A stretch of DNA of 64,000 bases from Flavobacterium psychrophilum (GCA_945860385.1 CAMAQD010000004.1:84961-148960); one strand, 5' to 3'; positions 11,949 through 21,495 are shown, numbered from the stretch's first letter. A program made the numbers and translations. Notes: generated by a model not told the origin, from the letters alone.

Positions 11949-14306
11949 ATGAATACTGAAAAGAGCTGGACTATTTTTACAAATTGGTTCGCTACCAAAC
12001 CAAGAACAACGGGATTTTTGCTGTTCATAATTCTTAGTATTGCTGTAATTTCTGTGAGTTTCCTTCGAAATTACATGGAGAGAGAAGACGAGCGTTATGA
12101 AATGAATCTCATTATGGCAGATGCTCATCAAAATATTGAGCAATCTCTGAAAAACTGTTACTCTACGACAGTTTCTCTAGCTTTGACTCTGGATAATGAG
12201 GGAGTTCCCAAAAATTTTGATATTATCGGTAAACAGCTCCTGAAATCAAATCCTCTCGTTAGTGCTGTACAATTAGTTCCAAATGGAATTATTAAATATA
12301 TCTACCCTGCAAAAGGGAATGAGGAGGCAATGAATTTAGATATTTTAGGTGCTTCAGACCTTAAGGAAGAAGCTCGAAAATCGATTAAAGCTCAAAAAAT
12401 TTATTTTGCTGGCCCGCTTCAATTGCGACAAGGAGGAATTGGAATAGTGGGCAGACTTCCTATTTATAAAAAAAATACATTTTGGGGATTTGCCGCAGTT
12501 GTCATTAAGTTAGAATCTTTATTAGAAATCTCAGGAATTAATTCATTTAATCATTCTAAATATTATTTTCAAATTTTAAAGAAAAATCCAAAAACATCTA
12601 AAGAACAATTCTTTCTTCCAAACGATACCGACTTTTCTAAAAGTTTTTATCTCTCTAGATCTATTTCTGATAGCGACTGGAAACTCTTTATAATTGCAAA
12701 AAATCCTAGTGCAATTTATCCTCAAATTCTATTAAGAGCAATTTTTGGTTTAATTATAGCGATGTTATTTGGCATTTTTACAACCGAACTATTAAAAAAA
12801 CCGGAAGAGTTAAGGCGTTTATTAAGAGAACAAGAAACAAAACTCTTGAAGAATGAATTGAAATTCAAGACAATTTTCGACCAAGCTCCCATTGGGTTTG
12901 CAATTATTGATGCCAATTCTGGTGTTTTCTTAGATACTAATAAAAAATACTGCGATATCTTGGGGTACACCTTTGAAGAAATCAATGAAAAAGGAATAGC
13001 TCACTTGACCCATCCAGAGGATGTAGAAAGTAGCTTGCTGAACCTAAAAAAACTTGATGAAGGAACAATTGCGGAATATTCTTTGGAAAAACGATACATT
13101 AATAAATCTGGAAAAATTGTTTGGGTACACTTGATTGTATCTCCACTATGGGAAACCAATGAAAAACCGACCACAAATATTGCTTTTATTAAAGATATTA
13201 CCGAAAGAAAAGAATCTGAAAAATTATTCAAAAAGAGTCAATTACGTTTCAAATCCCTTATTGATACAATAGATGGGATTGTTTGGGAATATGATCTTGA
13301 AACTAAAAATTCCACTTTTGTTAGTAAGAAAATTGAGCATATTTTGGGATATTCAGTTGATGACTATCAGGAAATTTCCAATTTTTGGGAAGATCATATT
13401 CATCCCGAGGATCGTGAATATGCAATTGCATTATCTGCTAGAGTTAACAAAAACTACACAAATCACGTTTACGAATACCGTATGATTACCAAACAAGGGA
13501 AAGTTATTTGGATCAGAGATATTGTGAATTTTATTTTTGAAGATGGTAAACCCGTAGTTTCAAGGGGGATTATGATTGACATTACTATAATGAAAGAAGC
13601 CGAAAATGATTTGAATGTCTCTCTACAATTAGTTACGGAGCAGAACAAAAGACTTTTAAATTTTTCCTACATTGTTTCTCATAACTTGAGATCACACACC
13701 AGCAACATTGAGTCTATTCTTTATTTAATTGAATCTGCAGAATCAGAAGACGAACGAAATGAGATGATGCAGTTACTGAAATCCGTTTCCAAATCATTAG
13801 ACGAAACAATGGAGCACCTGAACGAAGTAGTAAATATAAATACAAATATCAGCTTGGTTACTAAACCATTAATTTTGAGTAATTATGTCAAAAAAGCAAA
13901 AGACATTCTTTCTGAACAAATACAATTAAACGATGTTACGTTTATCACAAATGTCCCAGACGATGCAACGATAATCTATAATTCAGCATACCTTGAGAGT
14001 ATTATTTATAATTTAATATCCAATGCTATCCGTTATAAACATCCTGACAGGAAACTAATAATTACCATAAATTTGTCTAAAGAAAAGGATAAAGATGTTG
14101 TCGAATTCACAGATAACGGAATAGGAATCGATTTAGCCAGGAATGGGGACAAGATTTTTGGGATGTACAAAACATTTAGTAATAATACTGATGCCAGAGG
14201 AATCGGACTATTTATTACAAAAAATCAAATTGATGCGATGGGTGGAGCCATAACTGTAGATAGCGAACTTAATGTAGGATCAACATTTAAAATCTATATC
14301 AAATGA
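11949..14306 (+). CDS. CHASE-PAS-PAS sensor histidine kinase
   Basis: This 785-residue membrane kinase has a first transmembrane helix (about 21-40). A periplasmic CHASE domain follows (about 45-235, with YIYPAKGNE, FAGPLQLRQGG and FWGFAAVVIKLE motifs), then a second helix (about 258-280). Two PAS domains come next (about 305-420 and 430-555), then a dimerisation helix with the phosphoacceptor His in FSYIVSHNLRSH (about residue 577). The ATPase domain has NLISNAIRYKHP (N box, about 690), DNGIGID (about 723) and GIGLFITKNQ (about 750). CHASE domains bind small extracellular ligands; the ligand here is unknown. The gene overlaps the receiver gene by 4 bases, implying a two-component pair. Confidence 0.9.
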   Translation: MNTEKSWTIFTNWFATKPRTTGFLLFIILSIAVISVSFLRNYMEREDERYEMNLIMADAHQNIEQSLKNCYSTTVSLALTLDNEGVPKNFDIIGKQLLKSNPLVSAVQLVPNGIIKYIYPAKGNEEAMNLDILGASDLKEEARKSIKAQKIYFAGPLQLRQGGIGIVGRLPIYKKNTFWGFAAVVIKLESLLEISGINSFNHSKYYFQILKKNPKTSKEQFFLPNDTDFSKSFYLSRSISDSDWKLFIIAKNPSAIYPQILLRAIFGLIIAMLFGIFTTELLKKPEELRRLLREQETKLLKNELKFKTIFDQAPIGFAIIDANSGVFLDTNKKYCDILGYTFEEINEKGIAHLTHPEDVESSLLNLKKLDEGTIAEYSLEKRYINKSGKIVWVHLIVSPLWETNEKPTTNIAFIKDITERKESEKLFKKSQLRFKSLIDTIDGIVWEYDLETKNSTFVSKKIEHILGYSVDDYQEISNFWEDHIHPEDREYAIALSARVNKNYTNHVYEYRMITKQGKVIWIRDIVNFIFEDGKPVVSRGIMIDITIMKEAENDLNVSLQLVTEQNKRLLNFSYIVSHNLRSHTSNIESILYLIESAESEDERNEMMQLLKSVSKSLDETMEHLNEVVNINTNISLVTKPLILSNYVKKAKDILSEQIQLNDVTFITNVPDDATIIYNSAYLESIIYNLISNAIRYKHPDRKLIITINLSKEKDKDVVEFTDNGIGIDLARNGDKIFGMYKTFSNNTDARGIGLFITKNQIDAMGGAITVDSELNVGSTFKIYIK

Positions 14307-14719
14307 ACAAAAAAATTATCTGGATTATAGACGATGATGCAATATATCAAACCATCATCAATAAATTGATTCAAAAATCGGGAGTGTTTTCAACACATTC
14401 TTCTTTTATGAATGGGAAAGAGGCAATAGTTTCATTAAATACTATTTTGGACATTAACGAAGAATATATTCCGGATATTATTTTATTGGACATTAATATG
14501 CCAATTATGGATGGCTGGGAATTTATGGAAGAAATAAAAAGGATAAAATCTAAAATCAACAAGCAAATTATAATTTATATTGTAAGTTCTTCTATTGCTA
14601 TTGAAGATAGAAACAAATCGAAAACCTTCACAGATATTATAGGATACATCCCTAAACCTATTTCTGTAAAAGATTTAATAGCTATAGTTCAAAGTGACGA
14701 AAATTCAATTGGGAATTAA
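14303..14719 (+). CDS. Single-domain response regulator (receiver only)
   Basis: The 138-residue protein is a CheY-like receiver with no output domain. The acidic cluster IIDDDA is at residues 8-13, the phosphorylation site Asp63 is in ILLDINMPIMDG, the switch Ser/Thr region SSS is at 95-97 and the conserved Lys118 is in IPKP. Its ATG overlaps the kinase stop codon (ATGA), so the two are translationally coupled. It probably relays phosphate or controls kinase output rather than binding DNA; the downstream partner is not in the window. Confidence 0.9.
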   Translation: MNKKIIWIIDDDAIYQTIINKLIQKSGVFSTHSSFMNGKEAIVSLNTILDINEEYIPDIILLDINMPIMDGWEFMEEIKRIKSKINKQIIIYIVSSSIAIEDRNKSKTFTDIIGYIPKPISVKDLIAIVQSDENSIGN

Positions 14720-14866
14720 AGCTGAAAGAATGAGCGTTAAATTATTACTTTCGAAGTTCGTCCGGTTTTTATGATTTAAAAAAAATGGTACATTATTATT
14801 GAATTCTTTTTTTACTTCAATTGCAATAAATTATCCTTAAATTAGTGCAATCAAAATATCGATGAT

Positions 14867-15394
14867 ATGAAAACGAAAATTGGAATCCTATACTCCACTG
14901 TAGACGGTCAAACCTTAAAAATTTGCAATGTTATTAAAGAGGTTTTGGAAGAAAAAGGAAACACGGTCGAACTTTTTTCGATTGAGGATTTTCAAGGAAA
15001 GGCAACTGATTTTGACAAGTTTGTGATAGGAGCAAGCATTCGTTACGGAAAACACAATCCGAAAATAATCGAATTCATCAATCAAAACAAAGAAGCTCTT
15101 GACCACATAGAAAACGCCTTTTTTTCAGTCAATCTTGTGGCCAGAAAACCAGAAAAAGCAAGCCCGGAAACCAATCCGTACTTTATCAAATTCCTGCAAA
15201 CAATCAAGTGGATTCCAAAAATTTCAGCTGTTTTTGCCGGAAAATTGGACTATCAAAAATACCCTTTCACCGACAGATTGATGATTCAATTGATCATGTG
15301 GATGACAAAAGGACCAACAAATTCTAAAACAAAAATCGAATATACGGATTGGGATAAAGTCAGAGAATTTGCAGTTTTAGTAAATAATAGTTAA
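14867..15394 (+). CDS. hemG: Menaquinone-dependent protoporphyrinogen IX dehydrogenase (flavodoxin family)
   Basis: The 175-residue protein is a long-chain flavodoxin-like FMN protein of the HemG type. It oxidises protoporphyrinogen IX to protoporphyrin IX in haem synthesis and passes electrons to the quinone pool. The FMN-phosphate-binding loop YSTVDGQT is at residues 9-16 and the IGASIRYGKHNP stretch near residue 54 is typical of HemG. The C-terminal WTKGPT region also fits the family. It stands alone. A generic flavodoxin is the alternative, but the YSTVDGQT and RYGKH signatures favour HemG. Confidence 0.82.
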   Translation: MKTKIGILYSTVDGQTLKICNVIKEVLEEKGNTVELFSIEDFQGKATDFDKFVIGASIRYGKHNPKIIEFINQNKEALDHIENAFFSVNLVARKPEKASPETNPYFIKFLQTIKWIPKISAVFAGKLDYQKYPFTDRLMIQLIMWMTKGPTNSKTKIEYTDWDKVREFAVLVNNS

Positions 15395-15428
15395 CGTTTT
15401 GTCAATTCTTTTGTCCGGTTTTACTTTT

Positions 15429-15462
15429 TTGTGGGACTTTTAAAAAAATAGTACTACTTTTG
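15429..15462 (+). promoter_or_regulatory. Promoter of transglutaminase-like gene
   Basis: TTG at 15429-15431 and TACTTTTG at 15455-15462, spacing 23 bases, at the upper limit of the flavobacterial pattern. Leader about 75 bases. Confidence 0.45.
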
Positions 15463-15543
15463 CAATCTCGAAGAAATTTGAGATCGACAAAGATATACTT
15501 AGCTTTTGTTTAAATAATTATCCGCCTAAATTCATCATTTAAC

Positions 15544-16335
15544 ATGAGCAAACCACTAAATTGGTACTTAAGAAGACATCCAATATTATATAAAATTAGA
15601 TACCGATTAGTTTCTAAAAATGTATCTCCTGATGATATTAATGGCTTTTGTTATAATGATATCAATACGAAAAGTACTATTCCTAAATTGTTTTTCAAAA
15701 TAAATAATTTAATATTCAGTGGAATAGCTAAAGAATTAACCGATTTTGAAAAAGCAAAAATAATCTCCATTTGGTTGAGAAACAACATCAAAGGCGGTCC
15801 AGGTTTAGGAAAATCATCAACAACAGCTTTACTAAAAATGATGAATGGCGAAGGAGGTGTTTGCAGTGATATTTCCCAAATTTTCTCCAATTTTTGTGTT
15901 ATAAACGATTTGAAAGTTAAAGAATGGGGTTTGAAAAGCCTTTCTACTGATGCCCGAGTTTCTGGAGGACATTCGTTTAATGAAGTGTTTTGCACCGAAT
16001 TTCAAAAATGGATAATGATTGATGCCGCAAAGTCGATTATTTTATATCACTCCAGCAAAAACGTTCCCTTGTCCACTCTCGAATACATCCAATTGAAGGA
16101 AGAAAAGAAAGAAATTGTCATAACAAGTATAGTTACAAATGAAGCTGTTATTGATGCCAACTCTAACCAAATTTATTTACTTTCGAATTCTTCCCCTTTT
16201 GTTATAACCAATTATGACAATAAAATGTATGATTATTTGTTCGATAAATTGGACTTTTTCCCCGAATCGATTCTTCACGGAATACTAATTCTTATTGGCA
16301 AAGGATACAAATTTGAGTTTCCAAAGAAAAATTAA
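15544..16335 (+). CDS. Transglutaminase-like (papain-fold) domain protein
   Basis: The 263-residue product has a transglutaminase-like core with a plausible catalytic triad: Cys107 in GGVCSD, His143 in GGHSFNEVF and Asp160 in MIDA. No signal peptide or transmembrane segment is evident, so it appears cytoplasmic. Members of this fold in bacteria are usually predicted cysteine proteases or amide-bond-modifying enzymes; the substrate is unknown. The neighbours (hemG, pepT) give no functional hint, and pepT has its own promoter. Confidence 0.7.
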   Translation: MSKPLNWYLRRHPILYKIRYRLVSKNVSPDDINGFCYNDINTKSTIPKLFFKINNLIFSGIAKELTDFEKAKIISIWLRNNIKGGPGLGKSSTTALLKMMNGEGGVCSDISQIFSNFCVINDLKVKEWGLKSLSTDARVSGGHSFNEVFCTEFQKWIMIDAAKSIILYHSSKNVPLSTLEYIQLKEEKKEIVITSIVTNEAVIDANSNQIYLLSNSSPFVITNYDNKMYDYLFDKLDFFPESILHGILILIGKGYKFEFPKKN

Positions 16336-16408
16336 CTTCACATTTTTCTTTTGAAGTTTTTGATTGGACATTTAACAATCGAAAAACTCATCTTTAATTA
16401 ACTTTTCA

Positions 16409-16437
16409 TTGCACAATCATTCCTATTTGTATCTTTG
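16409..16437 (+). promoter_or_regulatory. Promoter of pepT
   Basis: TTG at 16409-16411 and TATCTTTG at 16430-16437, spacer 18 bases; the pepT ATG follows 16 bases later. Confidence 0.7.
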
Positions 16438-16453
16438 TTGAAAATATCATTGT

Positions 16454-17701
16454 ATGCAAAATATCATAGACCGCTTTTTAAGCTACGTCATTATTGACAC
16501 CGAATCAGATTCAAGTTCAGAAACTACACCAAGCACAAAAAAACAATGGGATTTAGCCAACAAATTGGTCGAAGAACTGAAAGCAATTGGAATGCAAGAA
16601 GTCACCATTGACAAAAAGGCATATATTATGGCCACTTTACCTTCAAATGTAGATCATGAAGTTCCTACAATAGGTTTTATTTCCCATTTTGACACCACAC
16701 CCGATTTTACTGGTGCCAATGTAAAACCTCAAATTATCCCAAATTATGATGGTGGCGACATTGTTTTAAATGCCGAGCAAAATATTATTTTATCGCCAAA
16801 ATATTTCAAAGATTTATTGCAATACAAAGGGCAAACGCTTATTACCACTGATGGAACAACGCTTCTAGGTGCAGATGATAAAGCTGGAATAACCGAAATT
16901 GTAACCGCAATGGAATTCCTGATTAAAAACCCAGAAATCAAACACGGAAAAATTAGAGTAGGTTTTACTCCCGATGAAGAAATCGGTCGTGGAGCGCATC
17001 ATTTTGATGTGGAAAAATTTGGTTGTGATTGGGCCTATACAATGGACGGAAGTCAGGTAGGCGAATTAGAATACGAAAATTTTAATGCGGCTGGAGCCAA
17101 AATTACATTCAAAGGGAAAAGCGTTCATCCAGGATATGCCAAAGGTAAAATGATTAATTCAATGCTTATTGCCAATGATTTTATCAAAGAATTACCAAAA
17201 GGAGAAACTCCCCAGGAAACCAAAGGTTACGAAGGATTTTTTCACGTACATCATTTAACCGGAAGTATTGAAGAAACCATTTTGGAACTTATTATTCGAG
17301 ATCACAACAAGAAAAAGTTTGAAAAACGCAAAGAATTAATTGAAAAAATAACCAAAAAATTCAATAAGAAATTTGCTAAGCAATTTGGTGAAGATATAGT
17401 AATTGCAGAAATAAAAGACCAATATTACAATATGAAAGAAAAGGTTTTACCTGTAAAACATATCGTTGACATAGCAGAAAAGGCAATGAAAGATTTGGGA
17501 ATTAAACCCATTATAAAACCCATTCGTGGCGGAACTGACGGCTGTCAATTGTCTTATAAAGGTTTACCTTGCCCTAATATTTTTGCCGGCGGACACAACT
17601 TTCACGGTAAATACGAATATGTTCCTGTAGAAAGTATGCAAAAAGCAGTAGAAGTAATTGTAAAAATTGCGGAATTGACAACACAAACTAAGAGTAAATA
17701 A
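16454..17701 (+). CDS. pepT: Peptidase T (tripeptide aminopeptidase)
   Basis: A cytoplasmic di-zinc M20B aminopeptidase that removes N-terminal residues from tripeptides. The 415-residue protein shows the metal-binding motifs in order: SHFDTTPD (about 76-83), LGADDKAG (about 139-146), [13 protein letters not shown] (about 175-187), MDGS and GGTDG near residue 362, then a C-terminal [10 protein letters not shown]. The length matches the family. It has a good promoter and is probably monocistronic. Confidence 0.95.
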   Translation: MQNIIDRFLSYVIIDTESDSSSETTPSTKKQWDLANKLVEELKAIGMQEVTIDKKAYIMATLPSNVDHEVPTIGFISHFDTTPDFTGANVKPQIIPNYDGGDIVLNAEQNIILSPKYFKDLLQYKGQTLITTDGTTLLGADDKAGITEIVTAMEFLIKNPEIKHGKIRVGFTPDEEIGRGAHHFDVEKFGCDWAYTMDGSQVGELEYENFNAAGAKITFKGKSVHPGYAKGKMINSMLIANDFIKELPKGETPQETKGYEGFFHVHHLTGSIEETILELIIRDHNKKKFEKRKELIEKITKKFNKKFAKQFGEDIVIAEIKDQYYNMKEKVLPVKHIVDIAEKAMKDLGIKPIIKPIRGGTDGCQLSYKGLPCPNIFAGGHNFHGKYEYVPVESMQKAVEVIVKIAELTTQTKSK

Positions 17702-17730
17702 TTTGTTAAAAAATTAGAAATTCATTAATA

Positions 17731-17755
17731 AACCATCTTTTGATGTTTTTTTTTT
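17731..17755 (+). terminator. Terminator after pepT
   Basis: A small hairpin CCATC-TTTT-GATG followed by ten T residues, 30 bases after the pepT stop codon; a longer pairing AACCATC / GATGGTT (17731-17737, 17756-17762) is also possible. Confidence 0.5.
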
Positions 17756-17782
17756 GATGGTTAATTAAGGAAAAACTTAACA

Positions 17783-17811
17783 TTGGCGAATAGTTTTAAT
17801 GACTACTTTTG
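17783..17811 (+). promoter_or_regulatory. Promoter of Lys/Ala-rich protein gene
   Basis: TTG at 17783-17785 and TACTTTTG at 17804-17811, spacer 18 bases, 36 bases before the ATG. Confidence 0.7.
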
Positions 17812-17847
17812 TTAAAGATTATTTAACATTAAATTTACATCAAAATT

Positions 17848-18276
17848 ATGGAAGAGAAAAAAGAGGATATTTCTGGTGATTTTACTCCAGAAATTTCTAC
17901 AGAAGCTACTGTTAGTCCTAAAGTTAGAAAGCCAAGAGCAAGCAAATCGACTAAAGTTGTTGAAACCGCTAGCGCAACACCAATTACTGAAGAAAATCAA
18001 GAAGTTGAAATTATAGAAGAAACCATTTTTATAATTGACGAAGAACCAAAGAAAAATAAGAAAAAGAAAAATAACAAGATGAAAGAAAAAGAAAAAGATA
18101 AAGCGAAAAAAGCAAAAGCTAAAGATAAGGCGAAAGCAAAAGCGAAAAAGGCGAAAAAAGCGAAAAAAGACAAAGCTAAAAAAGCAAAACTAAAAGCTAA
18201 AGCGAAAGAGAAAAAAGCGAAAGCCAAAGCTAATAAAGCAAAGAAAAACAAGAAAAACAAAAGTAAGAAAAAATAA
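17848..18276 (+). CDS. Lys/Ala-rich histone H1-like basic protein
   Basis: The 142-residue product has two parts. Residues 1-65 are acidic to neutral (EEKKEDISGDFTPE, then EVEIIEETIFIIDEEP). Residues 66-142 consist almost entirely of Lys and Ala with some Asn, Asp and Glu, in KAKAKDKAK-type repeats and ending KKNKKNKSKKK. Such tails resemble bacterial histone H1-like proteins (Hc1 or AlgP type) that bind DNA or RNA non-specifically; a nucleoid or RNA-binding role is inference. The good promoter, the terminator and the clean start support a real gene despite low complexity. The opposite-strand frame is a Phe/Ala-rich shadow. Confidence 0.75.
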   Translation: MEEKKEDISGDFTPEISTEATVSPKVRKPRASKSTKVVETASATPITEENQEVEIIEETIFIIDEEPKKNKKKKNNKMKEKEKDKAKKAKAKDKAKAKAKKAKKAKKDKAKKAKLKAKAKEKKAKAKANKAKKNKKNKSKKK

Positions 18277-18283
18277 TTTTTAC

Positions 18284-18331
18284 AAAAAAAATCCCAAATT
18301 CCAATTACAAAATTGGGATTTGGGATTTTTT
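18284..18331. terminator. Bidirectional terminator between the Lys/Ala-rich gene and yajC
   Basis: Stem ATCCCAAATTCCAA / TTGGGATTTGGGAT (18291-18304, 18313-18326, one mismatch) flanked by an A run on the left and a T run on the right. It can end transcripts from both convergent genes. Confidence 0.85.
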
Positions 18332-18346
18332 AATCTTTGTCTTTTT

Positions 18347-18619
18347 CTATTTTTTAGCTAAAGCAGCACTCATTTCCATTGAAATAGCAGAACGCTCCAT
18401 TTTCAATTTTCCAGCCATTGTTTCGATAACCACTGTTGTCTCTGCAACCTCTGCAATTTTTCCGTGAAGTCCGCTTTTTGTTATGATTTTATCGCCTACT
18501 TTCAAGGCACTTTCAAATTCTTTTTCATTTTTGGCTCTTTTTTGTTGCGGTCTAATCATAAAGAAATAGATAACCACAAACATTAATAAAAACGGTGCAA
18601 ATTGAGTTAATTGTTCCAT
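18347..18619 (-). CDS. yajC: Preprotein translocase subunit YajC
   Basis: A small inner-membrane protein that joins the SecDF-YajC complex assisting Sec export. The 90-residue product has one transmembrane helix (about 8-24, FLLMFVVIYFFMI) followed by the family signature RPQQKRAKNEKEF. The cytosolic beta domain has VGDKIITKSGLHGKIAEV. It lies 47 bases downstream of nusB on the same strand and is probably cotranscribed with it. Confidence 0.95.
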   Translation of the reverse strand: MEQLTQFAPFLLMFVVIYFFMIRPQQKRAKNEKEFESALKVGDKIITKSGLHGKIAEVAETTVVIETMAGKLKMERSAISMEMSAALAKK

Positions 18620-18666
18620 AATTTTGAATTCTTTTTTGTTATTTAATTATTGTTCTTGTTTAAATT

Positions 18667-19611
18667 TTACATTAATCCACGGCCCACTTTTTGGATTCTG
18701 TTGTCAGTTTGGAGTTCTTTGACCAAGTTGTCTAGAATTCCGTTTATAAAAATACTGCTTTTTGGCGTAGAATATTCTTTTGCCAATTCCAAATATTCGT
18801 TCAGCGTCACTTTTATTGGAATCGATGGGAATTTCAAGAATTCACAAATTGCCATTTTCAGGATTATGGTGTCAATTTCGGCAATTCTTTCGCTGTCCCA
18901 ATTCGGGGTTTTATCAACATATTCCTTTGCCAATACGGATTCATTCAAGACTGTTTTTCTAAATAAATCTTTAACAAAATCGCGGTCTTCGTTGTCTTTG
19001 AATAATTTTGGAACCCTGAAATTTCCTTCTTCAACTGGTTTTATAGCCTTCAATTGTTTGATGATTTCTGTATTTACAACAGGAATATCGTCTATCCAAG
19101 TCAGTTTATTGTCTTCAAGATATTCGTATAATTTTTCGTTGGGAACAATTACATCCTGAAACAAATTGACTATAAATTCCTTGTCTTCCTCGAATGTGTT
19201 GACCGTATTACTCATGTATTTTGAATACAATTTACTTTGCTTGATGTCGTTCAGAAGAATTAAAATATAGTCATCATTCAATGCCCAATTGTCGATTTTA
19301 CGAGTTTCAAGAGCAATGCTCAACGAATTATTTTCGGCAAGTATTTGAAAAATAGTGTTTTTAATAAACTTTTCGTTGGGTTTACGTTCTTGCGGAGTAG
19401 CGAGATGTTTTTGGCTGGATTTATGCAAAAAGATGGTTTCTTTTTTGCAAATTTCAATCAATGAGGAAAGCATTATAAGGTATAAATCCTGAATAGCGTC
19501 AATACTATAAAAAAGGAATTTTTCTTCTTTTTCTAGATTATCTGACCCATTTTGATGTATCGCATAAATGGATTGCATAACCTTAACGCGAATATGTCTT
19601 CTGTTTACCAC
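18667..19611 (-). CDS. nusB: Transcription antitermination factor NusB (long Bacteroidota form)
   Basis: NusB with NusE binds boxA RNA and supports rRNA antitermination. The 314-residue protein is about twice the length of the proteobacterial protein, as usual in Bacteroidota. The NusB fold is in the C-terminal third (NWDSERIAEIDTIILKMAICEFLKFP, then KVTLNEYLELAKEYSTPKSSIFINGILD). The N-terminus MVNRRHIRVKVMQSIYA is conserved, which requires a GTG start at 19611. It is the first gene of a nusB-yajC unit and is divergent from the ABC exporter. Confidence 0.92.
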   Translation of the reverse strand: MVNRRHIRVKVMQSIYAIHQNGSDNLEKEEKFLFYSIDAIQDLYLIMLSSLIEICKKETIFLHKSSQKHLATPQERKPNEKFIKNTIFQILAENNSLSIALETRKIDNWALNDDYILILLNDIKQSKLYSKYMSNTVNTFEEDKEFIVNLFQDVIVPNEKLYEYLEDNKLTWIDDIPVVNTEIIKQLKAIKPVEEGNFRVPKLFKDNEDRDFVKDLFRKTVLNESVLAKEYVDKTPNWDSERIAEIDTIILKMAICEFLKFPSIPIKVTLNEYLELAKEYSTPKSSIFINGILDNLVKELQTDNRIQKVGRGLM

Positions 19612-19702
19612 CTTGTAAGAACTTTTATTAAATTAGTTTGCAAAAATAAGTATTTCATTTTTTAAAACAGAATTAAACCTGAAAAATATCTAATTTTCCT
19701 AT

Positions 19703-19710
19703 TACCTTTG
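19703..19710 (+). promoter_or_regulatory. -7 promoter element of ABC exporter gene
   Basis: TACCTTTG fits TAnnTTTG and lies 25 bases before the ATG at 19735. A TTG codon in frame with the gene is part of this box, so the upstream extension is not translated. Confidence 0.5.
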
Positions 19711-19734
19711 GAATTCCTAAGAATAAAATCTAAA

Positions 19735-21495
19735 ATGAAAGAATTACAATATTTAAATAAATATTTTGTCAAATACAAATACAGTTTTTTACTAGGCATC
19801 GTTATTACCATTGTGGCACAAATATTTTCGTTATTTACTCCCAAATTAATTAGCAAATCCTTTACTATAATCGAATCATTTGCAAAAGATAAATCGGTCG
19901 CCAAAGACGTTATTCAGCAAGAACTTATTTCGAATATTTTGTTGATAATTGCTACCACAATTATTGCTGGTTTCCTCACTTTTTTGATGCGCCAAACGTT
20001 AATTGTAATGTCACGACACATCGAATTCGACCTGAAAAACGAAGTGTTCAGACAATATGAAAACCTATCACAGAATTTCTATAAAAAAAATCGAACTGGT
20101 GACTTAATGAACCGCATCAGCGAAGATGTTTCGAAAGTGCGAATGTATGTTGGCCCAGCCGTAATGTACACCATAAACACCGTTATTCGGTTTGCCATTG
20201 TCATCGTTTATATGTTTAATGTATCACCAAGACTTACGCTTTACACTTTGCTGCCATTGCCAATTCTGTCGTATGCCATATTCAAAATAAGTTCCGAAAT
20301 CAATAAAAGGAGTACTATTTTTCAGCAATATTTATCTAAAGTTTCGAGCTTTACTCAGGAAATATTCTCGGGAATTCGAGTCATAAAAGCCTATTCATTA
20401 GAAGAGCAACATCAGAATAATATGATTGCTTTGTCCGATGAGAGTAAAAGCAAGAGTTTGAGTTTAGCCAAAATCCAGGCATTATTTGGACCATTAATGT
20501 TAGCTCTGATCGGAATAAGCAACTTGGTTGTGATTTATTTTGGGGGTTTAATGTACATCAACGGAACCATCAAAAGCATTGGTACTATCGCCGAATTTAT
20601 CCTTTATGTCAATATGCTTACTTGGCCTGTGGCTTCCTTGGGTTGGGTTTCGTCTATGGTTCAAGAGGCCGAAGCTTCTCAAAAAAGAATCAATGAATTT
20701 CTTAAAATTGTACCAGAAATTCAAAACAATAATCCCGAAAAATCAATAATCGAAGGAGCGATTTCCTTCGAAAATGTGAGTTATACTTATGAGGATACCA
20801 ATATTACCGCTTTGCAAAATGTATCTTTTACAGTACACGAAGGAGAAACTTTGGCAATTCTAGGAAAAACAGGTTCCGGAAAATCGACCATTATATCCCT
20901 AATTTCTCGTTTGTATGATGTAACCGAAGGTCAAATTACGATTGACGAAAAAGAAATTAGTAAAGTAAATTTATACGATTTAAGAAATAACATAGGAATT
21001 GTGCCTCAGGATGCCTTTTTGTTTTCGGATACAATCAAAAATAACATCAAATTTGGTAAAGAAGATGCTACTGACGAAGAAGTAGAAGCTGCTGCCAAAA
21101 GTGCTGTTGTACACGACAATATTATTGGTTTCAACAAGCAATACGAAACTATTCTTGGCGAAAGAGGTATTACACTTTCGGGTGGTCAAAAACAACGGGT
21201 TTCTATTGCTAGAGCCATCATAAAAAGTCCGAAAATTTTATTGTTTGACGATTGTTTATCAGCTGTTGACACCGAAACTGAAGAAGCTATTTTGAATAAT
21301 CTTCAGGAAATTTGCAAGGATAAAACCACCATAATTGTAAGTCATAGAGTTTCTTCAGCAAAAAATGCAGATCGAATTATAATCCTTGACGAAGGATGCA
21401 TTATTGAGCAAGGTTCTCATAATCAATTAATAAATCAAGAAGGCTATTATGCTGCATTATATTTGAAACAACTTTCTGAAAAAGAATTGCAATAA
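19735..21495 (+). CDS. ABC exporter, fused permease and ATPase (MsbA-like)
   Basis: The 586-residue half-transporter has six N-terminal transmembrane helices (about 15-320). An ATPase domain follows with Walker A GKTGSGKST (about 377-385), Q-loop GIVPQDAF, signature LSGGQKQR (about 481), Walker B ILLFDD (about 500-505) and switch His in VSHR (about 536). It presumably homodimerises to export lipids, drugs or peptides. The residue after the Walker B Asp is Asp instead of the usual catalytic Glu, a feature of degenerate sites in heterodimeric exporters; no partner gene is adjacent. Confidence 0.88.
   Translation: MKELQYLNKYFVKYKYSFLLGIVITIVAQIFSLFTPKLISKSFTIIESFAKDKSVAKDVIQQELISNILLIIATTIIAGFLTFLMRQTLIVMSRHIEFDLKNEVFRQYENLSQNFYKKNRTGDLMNRISEDVSKVRMYVGPAVMYTINTVIRFAIVIVYMFNVSPRLTLYTLLPLPILSYAIFKISSEINKRSTIFQQYLSKVSSFTQEIFSGIRVIKAYSLEEQHQNNMIALSDESKSKSLSLAKIQALFGPLMLALIGISNLVVIYFGGLMYINGTIKSIGTIAEFILYVNMLTWPVASLGWVSSMVQEAEASQKRINEFLKIVPEIQNNNPEKSIIEGAISFENVSYTYEDTNITALQNVSFTVHEGETLAILGKTGSGKSTIISLISRLYDVTEGQITIDEKEISKVNLYDLRNNIGIVPQDAFLFSDTIKNNIKFGKEDATDEEVEAAAKSAVVHDNIIGFNKQYETILGERGITLSGGQKQRVSIARAIIKSPKILLFDDCLSAVDTETEEAILNNLQEICKDKTTIIVSHRVSSAKNADRIIILDEGCIIEQGSHNQLINQEGYYAALYLKQLSEKELQ

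Noticed and set aside
17997..18260. A Phe/Ala-rich minus-strand frame opposite the Lys/Ala-rich gene
   Set aside because: It is the complement of Lys and Ala codons; the plus-strand gene has promoter and terminator support.
18650..19159. A 169-codon plus-strand frame opposite nusB
   Set aside because: Antisense to a conserved gene; Ser/Phe-rich composition typical of shadows in AT-rich DNA.
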